Source: Neisseriaceae bacterium (lineage in GTDB: Bacteria > Pseudomonadota > Gammaproteobacteria > Burkholderiales > UBA11063). From it: a stretch of 12,326 nucleotides of DNA. The notes under the pieces were generated by a model. It was not told the DNA's origin, searched no databases, and worked only from the letters and a program-made list of their open reading frames with translations. Shown piece by piece: positions 8,880-12,326 of the stretch (positions are counted from its first letter, which is position 1; each line of letters begins with the position of its first letter). The stretch lies in NCBI GenBank assembly GCA_947454215.1, contig CANGJN010000005.1, forward strand, positions 1-12,326, written 5' to 3'. Made by a program: the position numbers and the translations under genes.

Positions 8880-9413
8880 CTAATCTATAATAGATGTAGC
8901 TAACAAATTCAAGCTACCATGAATTGAATAATCAATAATTTTATCATTAATTATAATTTTAATACCACCAATAAGTTTACTATCAATCTCAACATCTAAG
9001 GTAACTAACTTATTAAACTTTTTAGAGAGTAAAGTTTCTATTTTTTCTCTATCTTTAGCATTTATTTCAAATGCTGATACAATTGTACCATTTAATAAAT
9101 TATTATGTTGTTTAAATTTTTCAGCAAACAATATACAAATTTCTTTAAGAATAAAAATTCTATGATTTTTAATTAAAAGAAAAAGAAATTCTTTTATATA
9201 TGATGATGGTTTTTTTATTATATCCAGCAATAAATTAAGCACTAACTCATTAGACACACTTGTATTATTTGCAATTAATATAAAATCTTCATTTTGAGAA
9301 ACAACCAAAAGTGTTTCAAAAACTTCTGACCATAAATCCAGAGTTTTTAATTCTAAGGCAAGATTAAAAACTGCACTTGCATATGGTCTAGCAATCTTAT
9401 AATTATTATCCAT
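8880..9413 (-). CDS. atpH: F1 ATP synthase delta subunit
   Basis: The peripheral-stalk subunit that joins the top of F1 to the b subunits. Its 177 residues fit the family. It begins with the typical [17 protein letters not shown] helix. The C-terminal part contains [36 protein letters not shown], which corresponds to the conserved gly-gly and D-x-S-hydrophobic-x-G-x-L signature near the C terminus. The middle is poorly conserved, as usual for delta, and Lys/Ile/Asn-rich like the rest of this genome. It starts six bases after the atpF stop and ends just before atpA in the standard order, which supports the call. Confidence 0.93.
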   Translation of the reverse strand: MDNNYKIARPYASAVFNLALELKTLDLWSEVFETLLVVSQNEDFILIANNTSVSNELVLNLLLDIIKKPSSYIKEFLFLLIKNHRIFILKEICILFAEKFKQHNNLLNGTIVSAFEINAKDREKIETLLSKKFNKLVTLDVEIDSKLIGGIKIIINDKIIDYSIHGSLNLLATSIID

Positions 9414-9419
9414 TATACT

Positions 9420-9890
9420 CTATATCTTTGTAATAATATCAGCTAAAATTGCTTCATGACGTTTAACATCCACTTCAACTTTTAAAATCTGTTGAGCCCC
9501 CTGAATTACAAGACCTGCTACTTGCGTCCTTAAGTGTTCTTTTGCTCTCATATATTCTTGCTCAATTTGCAACTTCGACTCAGTTATAATTTTTTCACTT
9601 TCTTTGAGAGCTTTGTTTTTAGCTGACAAAATAATATCATCAGCTCGTCTTTCAGCATTTTTTATTATTTCAGTCACTCTAACCTGTGCATGATTTAATT
9701 CTTCTAGTATTCTATTTTCTGCATTTTGTAATTCTAATTTACCTTTTTCAGCTGCAGCTAATCCAGAAGCAATTTTTTCTGCTCTCTCTTCTAGCATCTT
9801 ATTAAGAGGTGGCCAAACAAATTTTAAAGTGAACAAAACTAATATTGCAAAGGTTATTATTTCACCTAATAATGTTGCATTAATTTCCAT
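9420..9890 (-). CDS. atpF: Fo ATP synthase subunit b
   Basis: The membrane-anchored stator stalk. A single N-terminal membrane segment (about residues 8-26, [18 protein letters not shown]) is followed by the conserved WPPL and then a long charged helical region (about 32-156) that should form the parallel coiled coil reaching to delta. The 156-residue length is normal. There is only one b gene and no b' partner, as expected for a beta/gamma-type operon. A GGGAG ribosome binding site precedes the ATG. It lies between atpE and atpH in the canonical order. Confidence 0.97.
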   Translation of the reverse strand: MEINATLLGEIITFAILVLFTLKFVWPPLNKMLEERAEKIASGLAAAEKGKLELQNAENRILEELNHAQVRVTEIIKNAERRADDIILSAKNKALKESEKIITESKLQIEQEYMRAKEHLRTQVAGLVIQGAQQILKVEVDVKRHEAILADIITKI

Positions 9891-9930
9891 GCAATACTCC
9901 CTTATACATTAATTTATGCGTTATTTATAA

Positions 9931-10281
<351 letters not shown>

Positions 10282-10288
10282 TTAACTA

Positions 10289-11465
<1,177 letters not shown>

Positions 11466-11474
11466 ATTAACGTG

Positions 11475-11504
11475 ATTATACCATAAAATTAATCTTAATG
11501 TAAT
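11475..11504 (-). promoter_or_regulatory. Promoter of the atp operon with extended -10
   Basis: The minus strand shows a perfect TATAAT (complement of 11475-11480) preceded by TGG, an extended -10 of the TGn type. ATTACA (complement of 11499-11504) lies 18 bases upstream as a moderate -35. The predicted start of transcription, about seven bases after the -10, falls near 11468, only two to four bases before the atpI ATG. This is the best promoter-like sequence in the window and stands directly upstream of the nine-gene operon. Confidence 0.75.
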
Positions 11505-11858
11505 TTTTTTTCTAATATAATGAAACTTTTAATTCAAATTTTATTCTAAATAATAAATAAAAACATATATATAATACTCATAAATTTTTACAAAGAATTT
11601 ATTTTTGTATAACATATTTTACTCAATAATATTCTTGTAAAATATTCTTTTAAGTAAAATAATTTTATAAATTTCTCCTACTCATTAGAAATATTTATTT
11701 TGAAAAAACATTCTAATACATAACACTAAACCAGTATATTATTGTACTTGAGTTTGCAAAACCTTATGCTATTTTATGTAAGTTATAATTTTTACTCTAT
11801 GCTTTATTAATTCTAGTTATAGGGTATATTCTTCAATAAATATGAACTTTGCTTTGAG
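11505..11858. other. AT-rich stretch without a recognisable gene
   Basis: About 350 bases upstream of the atp promoter, very AT-rich, with stops in all frames on both strands and no motif I can assign. There is no parA/parB or gidA/gidB remnant here, although these often neighbour atpI in gammaproteobacteria. I saw no tRNA-like structure and no strong hairpin with a T tract. Confidence 0.5.
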
Positions 11859-12004
11859 TTAAACAATTTGTTTATATAATTCCTCTAATAGTCCTTGATT
11901 TTCTAATTCTTATAATAAATTTTTTCATCTGTTTGTTTTGAGAATGTATTTGATATTTAGCTAAAATCTTGTTTTCTGTCAATGCACATAATTCAAGGTA
12001 TAAA
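11859..12004 (-). pseudogene. Frameshifted downstream remnant of the right-end gene
   Basis: After the stop of the right-end frame the coding-like signal continues on the minus strand in other frames. Overlapping the end, one frame reads LYLELCALTENKILAKYQIH and carries on through SQNKQMKKFI. A one-base shift near 11910-11920 then gives ELENQGLLEELYKQIV before a TAA at 11861-11859. Both pieces are charged and leucine-rich, with an ordinary protein composition, unlike the surrounding noise. The simplest reading is that a longer gene has suffered at least two small insertions or deletions. The family is unknown. Chance or sequencing error remain alternatives. Confidence 0.4.
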
Positions 12005-12326
12005 TTAATACAGATAAAAAAGCATATGCCCTAATGGAGTAAACTTAACATTTCCTGATTTATTACTAAATTCTAAGTATCCTATATTATCAGTTTTTTC
12101 AAAGCATCTCACAAATTCAAGTCCATCCTCAGATTTATCCCATCTTAATTTAAGACTATTAAATACCAAAATCGTTTTATCGGTTTTACTAAACTTCAAA
12201 AAACTTAATATAAAATCTCTTCTATCAACTATAGACTCATCAAATGTATAAAATAATACACTTTCCTTATCCTTAATAAAATCCTCAAAGTCTGAACATT
12301 TATAAAATTTAGATGGAGGCATAGAG
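12005..12326 (-). CDS. Unrecognised protein, partial at the window edge
   Basis: An open frame of 105 codons from an ATG at 12322 to a TAA at 12007-12005. It stays open to the window edge, so the true start may lie outside and this could be an internal or C-terminal part. The product is soluble-looking and rich in Phe, Lys, Asp and Ser, with the stretches VLFYTFDESIVDRRDF, TILVFNSLKLRWD and VKFTPLGHMLFYLY. I see no membrane segment, signal peptide or known catalytic motif, and I do not recognise the family. Its end looks premature because coding-like sequence continues in shifted frames beyond it, so the gene is probably broken. No promoter or ribosome binding site can be judged from the four bases before the ATG. 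Confidence 0.5.
   Translation of the reverse strand, partial: SMPPSKFYKCSDFEDFIKDKESVLFYTFDESIVDRRDFILSFLKFSKTDKTILVFNSLKLRWDKSEDGLEFVRCFEKTDNIGYLEFSNKSGNVKFTPLGHMLFYLY

Overview
The window is strongly AT-rich bacterial DNA. Its proteins look like beta/gamma-proteobacterial families: the ribosomal proteins L13 and S9 resemble betaproteobacterial forms in several stretches, and the F1Fo ATP synthase subunits resemble gammaproteobacterial ones. All nine atp genes sit in one cluster, which is the usual beta/gamma arrangement and not the split alphaproteobacterial one. Low GC, long gene-free stretches and apparent gene remnants beside intact housekeeping operons suggest a host-associated or reducing genome. 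That is inference; the lineage cannot be fixed by eye.

Layout from left to right. rplM and rpsI (88-1014, plus strand) end in a clear intrinsic terminator (1023-1052). Facing them on the minus strand is a three-gene unit transcribed from about 3790 down to 1159: a patatin-like phospholipase (TTG start), then scoA and scoB, the two subunits of a 3-oxoacid (acetoacetate) CoA-transferase. Next comes about 900 bp without a convincing gene (3695-4595), holding a likely promoter for the patatin unit, an odd G7 tract in a coding-like remnant, and an 11-bp hairpin that probably ends the atp transcript. The complete ATP synthase operon follows on the minus strand (11465 down to 4596) in the order atpI-B-E-F-H-A-G-D-C, driven by an extended -10 promoter lying almost against the atpI start codon. 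The right end holds about 390 bp of featureless AT-rich DNA and then an unrecognised minus-strand reading frame open at the window edge, whose coding-like signal continues past its stop in shifted frames (a probable decaying gene).

Functionally, the window covers translation (L13, S9), energy conversion (the full F1Fo ATPase with its key catalytic and proton-path residues), and a small catabolic or lipid module. The CoA-transferase would feed acetoacetate, and indirectly polyhydroxybutyrate carbon, into acetyl-CoA, next to a lipid acyl hydrolase. I found no evidence of an undescribed defence, mobile or CRISPR system. The points worth a second look are the patatin-scoAB unit, the apparently leaderless atpI, the N-terminally extended L13, and the two patches of possible gene decay.
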